A stretch of DNA of 64,000 bases from Flavobacterium ajazii (GCF_010614725.1 NZ_JAAEHL010000010.1:124001-188000), one strand, 5' to 3'; shown: positions 1-10,170, counted from the stretch's first letter. The notes: a model not told the origin generated them from the sequence alone. A program made the numbers and translations.

Positions 1-358
1 CATCAAAAGAAGTGTAGGCATTGATATCTTTTCCAAAAACAGCTCCGTTTTTTTGAAGCGTATTTAAAATACCTTTCCCCGGGAAACTCTCCGTACCGTT
101 AAAAGCCATGTGTTCTAAAAAATGGGCAAGTCCCTGTTGGTCATCATTCTCCAGAATAGAACCAACATTCTGAATAATATAATAACTCGCAGCACCTTTA
201 ACTACATCGGTTTTTTTTATATAATAAGTCATCCCGTTGCCAAGAACCCCTTTTATAATACTTTTATCAGTAGGCAGTGATTCGTTTAAACTGTTTTCCT
301 GAGCCTTAACCGTCAAAGAAGACACGCAGACTAACAGAGATAATATAATTTGTTTCAT
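1..358 (-). CDS. M16 family zinc peptidase (pitrilysin-like), 5' part only
   Basis: The gene starts with ATG at 358 on the minus strand and runs off the left edge; about 119 residues are visible. They begin with a signal peptide (MKQIILSLLVCVSSLTVKAQ) and continue into the M16 core: a VLGNGMTYYI strand, then the inverted zinc motif HFLEHMAFNGT (HxxEH), which carries two zinc ligands and the catalytic Glu. M16 enzymes are secreted or periplasmic metallopeptidases that degrade peptides, and in Bacteroidota they are often about 900 residues. The C-terminal half and the third zinc ligand lie outside the window. It is separated from the TlpA gene by 399 bp and probably has its own promoter. Confidence 0.88.
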   Translation of the reverse strand, partial: MKQIILSLLVCVSSLTVKAQENSLNESLPTDKSIIKGVLGNGMTYYIKKTDVVKGAASYYIIQNVGSILENDDQQGLAHFLEHMAFNGTESFPGKGILNTLQKNGAVFGKDINAYTSFD

Positions 359-757
359 TTTTTATTGATACAATTTGATTGATTACTTTCTTTTTCTTCT
401 GGTTATAAGAGGCTGTTTAAAATTACTTTTAATATTTTTTTAAAGGGCTGTATAAACAACCCTTTACCATCATTTACTGTTGCTTACTAATTCAAAATAA
501 TAAATAATGAAAATTTTAAAGCTTGCTTCTTTTCAAAAAAACCAAACTCAAAAATATGATAAAAGCTCAGCCTTTCTGCTGAGATATATTCTAAAGGCGA
601 ATCATGACTTAACTGAATTTTTCCGTACAAATTAAAAACTCAGCACAGCAGGAAAATAATTTCTTATTTGGATTTTAATTTATAGGTACAGCAGCTTTAT
701 CAGCTTAATCTTTGTATTGATTAAGCCGATAACTGAAGTCTGCCAATTTCTTTAGTA
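359..757. other. gene-free stretch between tlpA-like gene and M16 gene
   Basis: This 399-bp AT-rich spacer holds no convincing ORF. Two inverted repeats are visible: AAAGGG...CCCTTT around 443-466, and an 11/12-bp stem at 699-730 (ATCAGCTTAATC / GATTAAGCCGAT). The second lies just 3' of the minus-strand tlpA-like gene and could end its transcript, although no clear T-run follows. The right-to-left promoter of the M16 gene should also be here, but I cannot place it. Confidence 0.5.
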
Positions 758-2152
758 TTAAATATTCAGCCCGTTAAGCAAATCTCTTAGTTTTGCTTCC
801 GAAGGTCTTGGTGCGTTTGATGAGATTATATTTCCCTGAGGATCGATCAAAATAAAGCGCGGGATGCCTTTAATAAAATAATCCTGAATAAACTTAGAAT
901 TCCAGGCATCATCAGCTATAACCTGAATACCTCCCATCTTTTTTTCGGCTATCATTTTTTTCCATTTTTCTATATCAGCTCGTTTGTCTATAGAAATACT
1001 TAAAAATTGAATATTCTTTCCTCTATATTCTTCTTCAATTTTACCAAGATGTGGAATTTCTACTTTACAAGGACCACACCAGGTTGCCCAGACGTCTATA
1101 TAAATATACTTCCCTTTCAAATCATCTAAAGAAACCTTGCCTCCGCTATAACTATCGTAACCAACAAATTTTGGTGACACATTTCCTTTAGTAAGAGGGA
1201 GAAGTTTTTGATAAATCTCGCTTATAGCTTTATTGTTGGTCTGATCTGTTGATGAATTGATGAAGATTTTGTAATACTCCTGAACATCGCTGGTATATGC
1301 AATTGCATTTCTTGCATGGTCGTAAAGAAGTATATTTTTTATATCCTGATTTTTTGAACTTGAAACCGCTGTGATATAAGAAAGATAATAATTATCGTGT
1401 TTGTCTCTTTCTGCAATTTCTTTACCCAATTTTCTGTAGTGCCCCAATACAATATTCTTGTAAGCGTTTGAGTAATAAAAATCTTCTGAATTATCGTAAT
1501 CAAATGTTTTTAAATCAGGCATAAAATCTGCTGATATTTTAAAATCAGGGTTTTTCTCATAATGAGCAGGATCACTTTCATATTTAATCATCTCAAGAAT
1601 ATACTCATAATTAATATTTCTTTTTTCTTTATTTTTAAAATTCTCCGAAATATTTACCTGACTAAGAAGCAGAGAATCTTTCGACGCTTTTGCTTTGGTC
1701 ATCATACGCTTAAAATCTGTTTCACTAAGTGCATAACGAATTTTCATATCCTCTGTAACTCCCCAATTCTTACTTGCTTTTTTCTGAATATAAGAATTGA
1801 CCGGTCCTCCCTGACCTGAAAATTTTAAACTTTTTTTAAAATCTTTGGCATCAAATGAAGTATTTAAATTTGATCCGGGCTCCAGAAATAATTTAGCAGA
1901 AAAATCTTCATGCTGCAAAGTGTAAAAACCTTCTTTTAGTTTTAATGTCTCTGTAAATTTACCTTCTGGTGAAAGTTTTATTTCTGAAACAAGCTGGTTC
2001 TGAAAATCATATATTTTGATTTGATCCTCAATCTTATTATTAATCACACCCGAAAAAACAATAAAGTCGTTCTTCTTTTGGGCAATACCCAAAAGAGAAC
2101 TTAACATTAAAGTTAAAACAAGTAATGTTTTTATTTTATATAATATTTTCAT
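758..2152 (-). CDS. TlpA-like thioredoxin-family protein (AhpC/TSA-Redoxin fold), exported
   Basis: The 464-residue protein has a signal peptide (residues 1-25, cleavage near GIAQ). An N-terminal beta-rich region of roughly 100 residues resembles DUF4369-type domains (GxFxxxxxLKEGFYTL). A linker follows, then a C-terminal thioredoxin fold with the redox motif WATWCGPCK and a cis-Pro context (GIPRFILIDPQG). Proteins of this type are periplasmic thiol-disulfide reductases or peroxiredoxin-like proteins. Its start lies 25 bp after the stop of the SusD gene, so it is probably the last gene of the sigma-FecR-SusC-SusD operon. In Bacteroidota, TlpA-like genes next to SusCD pairs are common but their substrates are mostly unknown. 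Confidence 0.85.
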   Translation of the reverse strand: MKILYKIKTLLVLTLMLSSLLGIAQKKNDFIVFSGVINNKIEDQIKIYDFQNQLVSEIKLSPEGKFTETLKLKEGFYTLQHEDFSAKLFLEPGSNLNTSFDAKDFKKSLKFSGQGGPVNSYIQKKASKNWGVTEDMKIRYALSETDFKRMMTKAKASKDSLLLSQVNISENFKNKEKRNINYEYILEMIKYESDPAHYEKNPDFKISADFMPDLKTFDYDNSEDFYYSNAYKNIVLGHYRKLGKEIAERDKHDNYYLSYITAVSSSKNQDIKNILLYDHARNAIAYTSDVQEYYKIFINSSTDQTNNKAISEIYQKLLPLTKGNVSPKFVGYDSYSGGKVSLDDLKGKYIYIDVWATWCGPCKVEIPHLGKIEEEYRGKNIQFLSISIDKRADIEKWKKMIAEKKMGGIQVIADDAWNSKFIQDYFIKGIPRFILIDPQGNIISSNAPRPSEAKLRDLLNGLNI

Positions 2153-2177
2153 TTATGTTAAAATTATTATCGTTAAA

Positions 2178-3578
2178 TTAATTACGGTCGTTTTCTCCAA
2201 TTTCCGGGTTTGCCAAAATGTATTTAGTAGCAACTGGCACAGCCCATTTTTTACTATTAGCCTTAAGCTCTGCAGTCTGACCATTATACTTGTGAGTTAA
2301 ATTTATATCGGCATTGTGAAACTGATTTAATCTTTTAATATCGAAAAATCTTAAACTCTGCCCTACTAACTCTAATCGTCTTTGAGTTAAGACCATATTG
2401 ATAACTTCGCTTTGGCTTGTACTTGTCAAGGCTATATAATCACTTGCCGGGATACGATTTTGTCGTAAATAATTAATATCGGCTAAAGCGGCATCTAAGT
2501 GATTTAATCTGGCATTACATTCCGCTCTTACCAGTAAAGTTTCCGGTACAGAAAATCCACAAAATCTAAATGTTGTAAAATAGGAAGTAGCAAACGCGTA
2601 ATCACTGCCTGCAATACCAAATAAAGTGCTTAAAAGTCCAAATTGTCGTTTTCTTTGGTCTTTGCTTTCATATAGATTATATAATTCTGGCGTTACTATT
2701 AATGTTCTATAAGGCATTGCAGATTTTTTTAACCATATTACTTCCGGGTTATTTTGGGGTTGCGGCATATTAATAATACTAAAGGAAGTATTTGCAAGAG
2801 TGTTATAATTAAGTAACTTATTATTAAGAGCAAGAGTCATATCTGCATACTTTAATGCCATTTCATAGTCCCCCATGTATAAATATACCCGGGCTAAAAA
2901 TGCATAAGCTGTTACTTTAGCCGGCCTGTGTTTTAGAGTTGTATTGGCCTGCGAATCTGGCAGGTATTGAACGGAAGAAGTTATATTTTCTATAACATGA
3001 TCATAAATTTGCTTTACCGTTGCACGTGGTAATTTTACACCTTCTAAATCAGTAGTGTTTCTAAATGGAACCGCCAATACACTAGAGGCAGTAGCAGGAT
3101 TATAATGTGTGGCATATAAATTTACTAAAGCAAAATAAGCATAGGCATTGTGAATTTTTGCTTCTGCCAGCAGCGCTAATTTCTCTTCCGTACTGCCCTG
3201 CGCATTCATTATTTCTTCAGAGACAAGATTGGTAACATATATTTGACCATATAATTTTTGCCAATCCACATCTTCCTGATCTGCGTTGAAAAAATTATCA
3301 TTCCATAAGAACATATTCTGTTCATTATCATTCAGTACTGAAGTTGCATTTGGATTATTGTATTGATATTCATCAGCCATTAAATCAGTATTGGCAGGTG
3401 AAACTACAAAACCAGGTGATTTAGAAGTAGCAGTGATTGTAGACTGATCAAGCAACAATCTGTAATCTGAAACTTTTTGAGGAATAATAATCCCTTTAGG
3501 TTTTATATCCAGCCACTCCTCTCTGTTACATGCCGTTAATGATATAAGGCAAATAAATACTATATATATTTTTTTCAT
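2178..3578 (-). CDS. SusD/RagB-type surface nutrient-binding lipoprotein
   Basis: I start the gene at the ATG at 3578, not at the upstream Met at 3707, because MKKIYIVFICLISLTAC is a lipoprotein signal with the lipobox Cys and the longer form would overlap the SusC end. The mature protein of about 450 residues has SusD traits: an early ...EEWLDIKPKG segment, TPR-like helices (AKIHNAYAYFALVNLY, AYAFLARVYLYMGDYEMALKYAD) and the C-terminal RLELVGQSLRFFDIKRLNQF segment typical of RagB/SusD. It would sit on the outer membrane as lid for the SusC channel encoded just upstream (gap 4 bp). The ligand is not predictable; no glycoside hydrolase or sulfatase lies beside this pair. Confidence 0.93.
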   Translation of the reverse strand: MKKIYIVFICLISLTACNREEWLDIKPKGIIIPQKVSDYRLLLDQSTITATSKSPGFVVSPANTDLMADEYQYNNPNATSVLNDNEQNMFLWNDNFFNADQEDVDWQKLYGQIYVTNLVSEEIMNAQGSTEEKLALLAEAKIHNAYAYFALVNLYATHYNPATASSVLAVPFRNTTDLEGVKLPRATVKQIYDHVIENITSSVQYLPDSQANTTLKHRPAKVTAYAFLARVYLYMGDYEMALKYADMTLALNNKLLNYNTLANTSFSIINMPQPQNNPEVIWLKKSAMPYRTLIVTPELYNLYESKDQRKRQFGLLSTLFGIAGSDYAFATSYFTTFRFCGFSVPETLLVRAECNARLNHLDAALADINYLRQNRIPASDYIALTSTSQSEVINMVLTQRRLELVGQSLRFFDIKRLNQFHNADINLTHKYNGQTAELKANSKKWAVPVATKYILANPEIGENDRN

Positions 3579-3582
3579 TTCG

Positions 3583-6500
3583 TTAAAAGTTTGCTTTAAT
3601 ATTAAATGTATAAGATGCTGGCATTCTGTAATACATGCTTTCCGGATCAACATTCCATTTATTAAAAGTAAAAACAGCCAGATTATCAGCTTGAAAACCA
3701 AGCTCAAATTGTTGAATACCTATTGCCTTTAATGCAGTACTGTTAAGATTGTATCCTAAAGCTATTTGCTTTAATCGGATATGACTTGCATCATCAATAA
3801 ACTGATTTGCGTTTGCGTAATAATTATATCCGGCTTTAGCTAAATCATTTGCCAGCGCAGGTAATCTTGGTATAGTAGTATTGTTTTCATCCCCCGGATT
3901 TTGCCATCTTTTATCGTAATCCTGATGTATATGTCCACTATTAAGGCCATAACGGATATCATAATAATCTAAAACATCCCTATTCTTAAATACATAATCA
4001 AACTTATAGGTAGTAAGAATTCGAAGATTAAGATTTTTATAATTAAAATTATTAATCCAGCCTCCATAATATTTAGGTGTTAAAGAACCATTGTATACCA
4101 AAGCATTTACATCTGTAATCAGTTCACTAACCCCCTGTTCATTTCTGCCATTCACATCAATTACGTCTCCATTTTGATTTAATGTCAATGGGTATCCGTT
4201 TGAATCTAAACCGATATAGTTATAACTAAACAAATATCGTAATGGTTTCCCTTCTAATGGTTCACCGTCTAAGTAGGTATTAATGGTTTGGGTAGGTACA
4301 TCAACTTTCGTTACTTCATTTTTATTATAACTAAAGTTTAAGGTTGTTTCATATTTAAAATTTTTATTCTTGACGATTCGGCCAGTTAACTGCATATCTA
4401 CACCTTTATTGGTCATAACTCCGGCATTAACAAGAGCCGAATTAAAACCTAAAGTAGAGGATATAGAAACCGTCGATAATAAATCAATACTCTTTTTGTA
4501 ATAGTATTCAATGTTCCCGCTTAATCTGTTATCAAAAAATCCAAAGTCTAACCCCAGGTTTTGTACAAAGGTCTTCTCTAATCTTAACGATGGATTTTTT
4601 ACAGTAGAAACAAAAGCATATTGATTATTAGTTTGAGAATCTCTTGATAGTCCTGCCTGTAAAAACGGGCTTGTACTATTATCTACGTTTCCGTTACTGC
4701 CATACGTTCCTCTAAGACTTAAAAGATTAATATTCTTTATTGATTTCATAAATGGCTCTTCATGCAGGTTCCATTTAAGTCCAACTGAATACAATGGAAT
4801 ATTTCTATACTCCCTGCTTCCGCCAAACAGGTTTGCATCATCAAGTCTTATACTTCCGGAAAGAATGTATTTTTTTTTGAATGAATAAGCTGCATTACCA
4901 AAATAAGATATAAATCGGTTCTCAACTTCAGTTATTGTTGTCGGATCATTAAAAGTACCAGTTCCGGAAGGAGAAACATTTACTATGGTACCAAACGGAA
5001 TATTAGCATAGGTTAGGGATTCCGGATCAAATCCAAATTTTGATGTCCCAAAAGTATTACTTGTCTCTTGTCTGATTTCATAACCTGCAACAGAAGTAAT
5101 ATTATGTGTTCTGTCGTTAAATGATTTGTCTAAATTAAGCTGGAACCTTCCGGAATGTGTTTTATTTTGTCCAAATTGGTTCGCCAAAACACTTCCTTTT
5201 GGTATTGTACTTACATATTTAGCTTGTGCTGTATTATAAGCCGTATAAGTATTAACTAAATTTCTTACATAATAAGTTTCTTCATTAAATAAGTTATTCA
5301 CGTTATTCTGCCCCCATTCATACTGATATTTACCCTGAATATTTAAATAATCAGTAATGTCATATTTTAATTCCGATTGCAAACGAATTAATGTTGTTTT
5401 AGTATCATTGTTTTTATTATCATATTCCTGCTTCAGGTTGTAATCCCATGAATAAGGATAGTTACTGGCTGTTGCAGCATTATAAAAGCCATAACGCTGT
5501 GGCAAATATTCTCCATTACTTCCCAGTATATCCTGATATTGGGGTAAACCTCTGTAATCAGAAAACGTTAATCCGTTGTTTTTTTGACCGTAAGTATTAA
5601 AGTTAAAATTTAAATTCAGCTGTAATTTTTTTGAAAGATTAGTACTGTTGTTCAGGTTAACAATAATTTCATCCCGATCGTTATTTTTAAAATAATTTAA
5701 ATTTTCGTTTTTATTATAGGTAAGTGAAGCACGATAGGTACTGCGTGTTCCCCCTCCTGATATACTGGCGTTATGTTGGGTCCAGATGCTATTGGACATA
5801 AATAAGTCTTCAAACTCGTTTCTATTGTCTTTAGTCAACAAACCATTAATAATACCATCTGCCTGGCTTTGTGTAATAGCTCCATTGTTTAGCTTTAAAT
5901 AAGTATCCATGCCTTTACTTAACATTGGCGGTCTGTAATTGGTTGGATAGGTAACCCATCTATTGTCAGCTCTGTGTTTTTCGAATTGCAGATAACTGGA
6001 TGTAGGAGCGTATTTTAAATCATCCAGATCGTATCTTGACGTAATTTTAGTTATGGATGATAAACTAACTGTTGGTGTTTCTTTACTACTCCCCTTTTTA
6101 GTCACAATTACGATTACACCATTAGCTGCTCTGATCCCCCATATAGAAGCCGCAGCAGCATCTTTAAGGATTGATATACTTTTTACATCATTGGGATTAA
6201 TAGAGTTTAAATCCTGAGAAACCGGAAAACCATCAACAATAATTAAAGGCTCATCATTAGCATTAATCGTACTTAATCCTCGTATAGTTACCCCGTCTGT
6301 ATTATCAAATAAAACACCGGAAACCTCTCCTTCAATTTTTGAAATAATATCCTGGGATATCTTAAAATCCAGAACATCTTCATTGATTTTCTGAAATGAT
6401 CCGGTTGCTCTTTCTTTCGAAATGTTTTGATATCCGGTAGATACTATTTGCAAAACATCAAGCTCTGTAACATTTTCTGATAGCGTTTGATTTATTACTT

Positions 6501-7077
6501 TTTGAGAATTAACTTTTACTTCAATGGTTTTAAAACCCACATAACTAAATACGATTACATCCTGAGGTGAAGATGCTTCTAATTTATACATACCGTCAAA
6601 GTCAGTTGTAGTACCAGTCGTGTTACCTTTTATATGGACCGTTACTCCCGGAAGCGGCATTCCTGATTTATCAGTTACCTTTCCCATAATCGTTATTTTC
6701 TGGGCAGGGGTTACTCTTTTTTTGATTAAAATCGTGTTTTTACCTGACTGTAAATATTCATAATCAGTATTGTCAAGTACTTTTTCTAAAATTTCATCTA
6801 CAGTTAATTTACCTTTTTGTATTAAAACTGAAGGTAACTTGTGATTTAGATCCTGTTCGTAGACAAAATGATAATTGGTTTGCTTTTTAATTAAGTCGAA
6901 AACTTCATCAATTGTGCGGCTTTTACTCGACTCTACCATTATTTTTACTTGTCCTAAAGTATTGGCAGGACTAAATGCAAAAAGCATAGAACTCATTAGA
7001 AGCAGAAATGTTCGCATAAGTAATACGGTCAGCCGTTTCCATAATAGGGAACCGGCCAAATTTAAATTAAAATTCAT
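3583..7077 (-). CDS. SusC/RagA-type TonB-linked outer membrane transporter with STN signalling domain
   Basis: The 1164-residue protein has in order a signal sequence (about 1-42), an STN domain (about 45-120, SRTIDEVFDLIKKQTNYHFVY), a carboxypeptidase-D-regulatory-like beta-sandwich (about 130-210, GKVTDKSGMPLPGVTVHIKG), a TonB plug (about 215-330) with SILKDAAAASIWGIRAANGVIVI, and a 22-strand-type barrel to the end. STN domains interact with FecR-like anti-sigma factors in the periplasm, and a fecR-like and an ECF sigma gene lie directly upstream. The system therefore should induce itself when the ligand binds. The plug motif reads AASIWGIRAANG, while the other SusCs here read ATAIYGSRGANG. 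This protein belongs to a different SusC subgroup from the three in the sulfatase region. Confidence 0.95.
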   Translation of the reverse strand: MNFNLNLAGSLLWKRLTVLLMRTFLLLMSSMLFAFSPANTLGQVKIMVESSKSRTIDEVFDLIKKQTNYHFVYEQDLNHKLPSVLIQKGKLTVDEILEKVLDNTDYEYLQSGKNTILIKKRVTPAQKITIMGKVTDKSGMPLPGVTVHIKGNTTGTTTDFDGMYKLEASSPQDVIVFSYVGFKTIEVKVNSQKVINQTLSENVTELDVLQIVSTGYQNISKERATGSFQKINEDVLDFKISQDIISKIEGEVSGVLFDNTDGVTIRGLSTINANDEPLIIVDGFPVSQDLNSINPNDVKSISILKDAAAASIWGIRAANGVIVIVTKKGSSKETPTVSLSSITKITSRYDLDDLKYAPTSSYLQFEKHRADNRWVTYPTNYRPPMLSKGMDTYLKLNNGAITQSQADGIINGLLTKDNRNEFEDLFMSNSIWTQHNASISGGGTRSTYRASLTYNKNENLNYFKNNDRDEIIVNLNNSTNLSKKLQLNLNFNFNTYGQKNNGLTFSDYRGLPQYQDILGSNGEYLPQRYGFYNAATASNYPYSWDYNLKQEYDNKNNDTKTTLIRLQSELKYDITDYLNIQGKYQYEWGQNNVNNLFNEETYYVRNLVNTYTAYNTAQAKYVSTIPKGSVLANQFGQNKTHSGRFQLNLDKSFNDRTHNITSVAGYEIRQETSNTFGTSKFGFDPESLTYANIPFGTIVNVSPSGTGTFNDPTTITEVENRFISYFGNAAYSFKKKYILSGSIRLDDANLFGGSREYRNIPLYSVGLKWNLHEEPFMKSIKNINLLSLRGTYGSNGNVDNSTSPFLQAGLSRDSQTNNQYAFVSTVKNPSLRLEKTFVQNLGLDFGFFDNRLSGNIEYYYKKSIDLLSTVSISSTLGFNSALVNAGVMTNKGVDMQLTGRIVKNKNFKYETTLNFSYNKNEVTKVDVPTQTINTYLDGEPLEGKPLRYLFSYNYIGLDSNGYPLTLNQNGDVIDVNGRNEQGVSELITDVNALVYNGSLTPKYYGGWINNFNYKNLNLRILTTYKFDYVFKNRDVLDYYDIRYGLNSGHIHQDYDKRWQNPGDENNTTIPRLPALANDLAKAGYNYYANANQFIDDASHIRLKQIALGYNLNSTALKAIGIQQFELGFQADNLAVFTFNKWNVDPESMYYRMPASYTFNIKANF

Positions 7078-7130
7078 AAATTTGTTTTTGGTTAGTTGGA
7101 CATTGGTTTAATTAATCATTTATTTATCGA

Positions 7131-7177
7131 AGAGAGACGAAGTTTTTCACCGCCAAATGATTCAACTTCGTTCTCTT
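7131..7177. repeat. inverted repeat between fecR-like gene and susC
   Basis: The arms AGAGAGACGAAGTT and AACTTCGTTCTCT flank an 18-20 nt loop. On the plus strand the second arm runs into a T-run; on the minus (coding) strand there is an A-run before the first arm and no good T-run after the second. It could be a weak terminator or attenuator separating the fecIR transcript from the susCD transcript, or a site that stabilises the susC 5' end. Confidence 0.45.
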
Positions 7178-7219
7178 TTTTTGTTTACTTTTTAATGTTT
7201 TTACCCTGTTAATTTATTT

Positions 7220-8407
7220 TTACTGTAAAATAACTGTTTTACCATTAATAGTGAATTTTGATATAGCACCTAACTTTTTAAATGTTTCTAAAATTTCTAC
7301 TATACCCTGATTTTTTTCAAACAAGCCATTAAATCCTTGATTTTGTAATGCTTGATTTTTAAAAACAACATCGATATCATACCACCTTGATAGTATCAAT
7401 GTTATTTCTTTTAATGATTTTCTTTGAAAACTAAATACACCGTCTTTCCATGCGATATCGTCATAGACATCCACCGATTTGGTCTGCATGGTATTAGATA
7501 ATTTATTTAGAACAGTCTGCTGATTAGGCACCATTTGTACAATTTTTTCGTTATTTGACAATTCTACTTTACCTTCTACCAAAGTGGTTAGGATATTAGC
7601 CTCATCAGCATAGGCTTTGATATTAAATTGTGTACCCAGCACTTCAACATTTTGGCCTTTTACTTTCACGTTAAAATGAGAACCATTGTGGGCTGTACTT
7701 GGTGACACTTCGAAATAAGCTTCTCCATAGACCAACTCTACATTACGGGGTTTTCCGTTAAGGAAACGATTCGGAAATTTGAGCTGCGACTCGGAGTTAA
7801 GCCAAATTTTAGTACCATCAGCCAACTGCAGTGAGAATTGTCCGGCACGTGGAATAGTCAGGTAATTGTATTCAATTTTAATATCGCTGTCTTTGTAAGC
7901 TACGTTTTTATCATTGGCAGAGATTCCGTCAGCATTATACGTATTCCCTTGCCCCAGAACAATAGTCTTACCATTACCTAATACCAAAGTAGCCCTATCA
8001 GTTCCTGGCTGGATTGGTGCTGACTGCACTATTACCGGCACTGACTGAGTATCTGCTGTACTGCTGTAAAAATAAAATCCCAGACCTAAAAGGACTAACA
8101 GGATTGCTGCATATCTCAGGAAATTAAAATTGAGTTTAAATACTCCCGGTTCTGAATCAGATAAATCGGTATGCGGAAAATTACTCAGTTTCGGATGTAT
8201 ATTTTTCCAGGCTTTGTTCTTATCAATAATCTTCTGAAATCCTAACTGACGTGATTTTTTATAAAGTTTTACATACTCTATAAAGAAAAGTTCATTATCC
8301 GGACTCTCATTAATCCAGTTCTGAAGTGTATCAAAATCTTTCTGATCCAGCTCTTTAGAGAGATAAGACCCTATTAATGATACTATAGTAGAATTTAAAT
8401 TATCCAT
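7220..8407 (-). CDS. FecR-like anti-sigma factor
   Basis: The 395-residue protein has a cytoplasmic N-terminal helix region (about 1-90) that would hold the sigma factor, a single membrane helix (about 98-115, RYAAILLVLLGLGFYFY) and a periplasmic FecR domain. That domain has typical strands (GTDRATLVLGNGKTIVL, AGQFSLQLADGTKIWLNSESQLKFP, GEAYFEVSP, GTQFNIKAY, LVEGKVEL). The C-terminal DUF4974-like part (LKEITLILSRWYDIDVVFKN) resembles an STN fold and is where the signal from the SusC STN domain would be received. It is encoded between the ECF sigma gene (68 bp upstream) and susC, the usual order for these trans-envelope systems in Bacteroidota. Confidence 0.95.
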   Translation of the reverse strand: MDNLNSTIVSLIGSYLSKELDQKDFDTLQNWINESPDNELFFIEYVKLYKKSRQLGFQKIIDKNKAWKNIHPKLSNFPHTDLSDSEPGVFKLNFNFLRYAAILLVLLGLGFYFYSSTADTQSVPVIVQSAPIQPGTDRATLVLGNGKTIVLGQGNTYNADGISANDKNVAYKDSDIKIEYNYLTIPRAGQFSLQLADGTKIWLNSESQLKFPNRFLNGKPRNVELVYGEAYFEVSPSTAHNGSHFNVKVKGQNVEVLGTQFNIKAYADEANILTTLVEGKVELSNNEKIVQMVPNQQTVLNKLSNTMQTKSVDVYDDIAWKDGVFSFQRKSLKEITLILSRWYDIDVVFKNQALQNQGFNGLFEKNQGIVEILETFKKLGAISKFTINGKTVILQ

Positions 8408-8475
8408 AATTAAGCTATTGTTAATTATATGATAAAAAAAGAATAAAAATGGGTGACAAAAAATTAAGTTATTTT

Positions 8476-9030
8476 TTATTTTAACATTAATAATGCAATC
8501 AAAAGCGGAGAATTGCGTAGTTTCTTCAATGCTCTCCCATATTGTGTTTTTACAGTATTTACAGAAATACCGTACAATTCAGCAACTTCTTTGTATTTTT
8601 TATCATCAAGTACAATCGCCTTAAAGATTTCTTTACTTTGGTGTGGCAGTTTGTCAATTTCTTGTTTCAAACGCATTAATTCCTGATCTGGTGATATACC
8701 AAAAGGCATTTCGTCTTCTATCAATTTATTAATTACTTCATCTAATTCTTCAAAAACGAATTTTGAATGTTTTCGCATTTCTAAAACACTATTGTTTCTA
8801 ACGGATCTATGTAAATAAGCACTCAGTGAATCCTCAATTTTCAGATAACGTTTTTCATTCCAAAAATCAACGAATATATCCTGAACAATGTCCTGCGCGA
8901 TATCATAGGAATCACAATATCTCATAGAATGCATACAAAGTGTATCATAATACTCATCAAAAAGTATCTTGTAGGCTGAAGCATCTCCTTTTTTTAGTTT
9001 TACTAAGATTTCGGAATCGGTTTGCTTCAT
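8476..9030 (-). CDS. ECF RNA polymerase sigma factor (FecI-like)
   Basis: The 184-residue protein has sigma-70 region 2 near the N terminus (LFDEYYDTLCMHSMRYC...AQDIVQDIFVDFWNEK, about 24-61) and region 4 (LPHQSKEIFKAIVLDDKKYKEVAELYGISVNTVKTQYGRALKKLR, about 133-177, read as two adjoining pieces). No region 3 or extra C-terminal domain is present, as expected for ECF factors. It would direct RNA polymerase to the susC operon promoter after release by the FecR-like protein encoded next. The gene is divergent from the carbonic anhydrase gene; the 291-bp spacer (9031-9321) holds their promoters, which I cannot place with certainty. Confidence 0.95.
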   Translation of the reverse strand: MKQTDSEILVKLKKGDASAYKILFDEYYDTLCMHSMRYCDSYDIAQDIVQDIFVDFWNEKRYLKIEDSLSAYLHRSVRNNSVLEMRKHSKFVFEELDEVINKLIEDEMPFGISPDQELMRLKQEIDKLPHQSKEIFKAIVLDDKKYKEVAELYGISVNTVKTQYGRALKKLRNSPLLIALLMLK

Positions 9031-9321
9031 GGATGCGAAGGGTTAATGTGGCATTATTGGCTTTAGAGAATCAAGGTGCTAATATACCTATTTCGGATTA
9101 ATAAAATCTAATTAATCTTAGGGTTCCTTTATTGCCTGAAAAAGATAAGTTAAAAAAATTAACCGATTTGGACAACTAATACAGTTAAGTGCGAATTTAA
9201 ATTTAAGAAGCTGTTTAAAAGTAGGGAAACACCACCTCTTGCTGTTTTATATAAAATTTAAATAATACACGGACATGCTGAACACCGTTTTACAAAGTAA
9301 GCAGATTAAATTAAAATAAAA

Positions 9322-10098
9322 ATGAACAATCAATTTAAATCAACTGTAATGCTTTGCTTTGCTACACTGTTGATTTCCTGCAACAATGGAACAAAAACCC
9401 AAAAATCAAATTCAATTTCTACTCCAACAGAAAATTTAAAGCCTGTAATTTCACATGTAATGACCAAGGAGGAACAAACCAGACTTACGCCTGACGCTAT
9501 TTTAGAAGAGTTTATAGAAGGAAATAAGCGTTTTCAAAGCGGCACAACCACTGTTCGTGACCATAGCAAGCAAGCCCGAAAATCAGCACCAGGACAGTTT
9601 CCAAAAGCTGTTGTATTGAGCTGTGTGGACAGCCGTGTACCGGTCGAGGATGTTTTTGATCAGGGGCTTGGAGATATTTTTGTGGGAAGAGTAGCCGGAA
9701 ATTTTGTAAACGAAGATTTATTGGGCAGTATGGAATTTGCCTGTAAAATTTCGGGCGCAAAATTGGTTTTGGTAATGGGACATCAGCATTGCGGAGCTAT
9801 TAAAGGAGCAATAGACGATGTCAAACTCGGAAATATTACAGCCATGCTTTCCAAAATAAAACCTGCCGTCACAATGAGCCAGGACTTTAAAGGAAAAAAG
9901 ACCTCTAAAAATGATGAATTTGTAAAACATGTTTCAGAAAACAATGTATTTTATACTATAGCCCAAATTCGTAAAAAGAGTCCTATCCTTAAAGAAATGG
10001 AAGATAAAGGAGAGATAAAAATTGTTGGGGTATTTTATAATTTGACAGATGGTACGCTTGAGTTTTTAAATAATAAGCATTCGAAAATTATTTATTGA
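9322..10098 (+). CDS. beta-class carbonic anhydrase, predicted lipoprotein
   Basis: The 258-residue protein interconverts CO2 and bicarbonate. The zinc ligands are visible: Cys101 and the Asp103/Arg105 dyad in VVLSCVDSRVP, and His154 and Cys157 in MGHQHCGAIKG. The N terminus is a lipoprotein signal (ATLLISC, lipobox Cys20), so the enzyme should be anchored in the periplasm or at the surface rather than being the usual cytosolic form. A linker of about 30 residues precedes the catalytic domain. The gene stands alone between the divergent sigma gene and the tRNA block. The catalytic call is firm; the location is inferred from the lipobox. Confidence 0.95.
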   Translation: MNNQFKSTVMLCFATLLISCNNGTKTQKSNSISTPTENLKPVISHVMTKEEQTRLTPDAILEEFIEGNKRFQSGTTTVRDHSKQARKSAPGQFPKAVVLSCVDSRVPVEDVFDQGLGDIFVGRVAGNFVNEDLLGSMEFACKISGAKLVLVMGHQHCGAIKGAIDDVKLGNITAMLSKIKPAVTMSQDFKGKKTSKNDEFVKHVSENNVFYTIAQIRKKSPILKEMEDKGEIKIVGVFYNLTDGTLEFLNNKHSKIIY

Positions 10099-10170
10099 TT
10101 TCTGTCTAAACACAAAAAAGATTTTCAGTATACTATTTCGAACGCAAAATTTGAGACAGTCTCTTTTTTT

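Noticed and set aside
3579..3707. 43-residue N-terminal extension of the first SusD
   Set aside because: The lipoprotein signal starts at 3578; the extension overlaps the end of susC.
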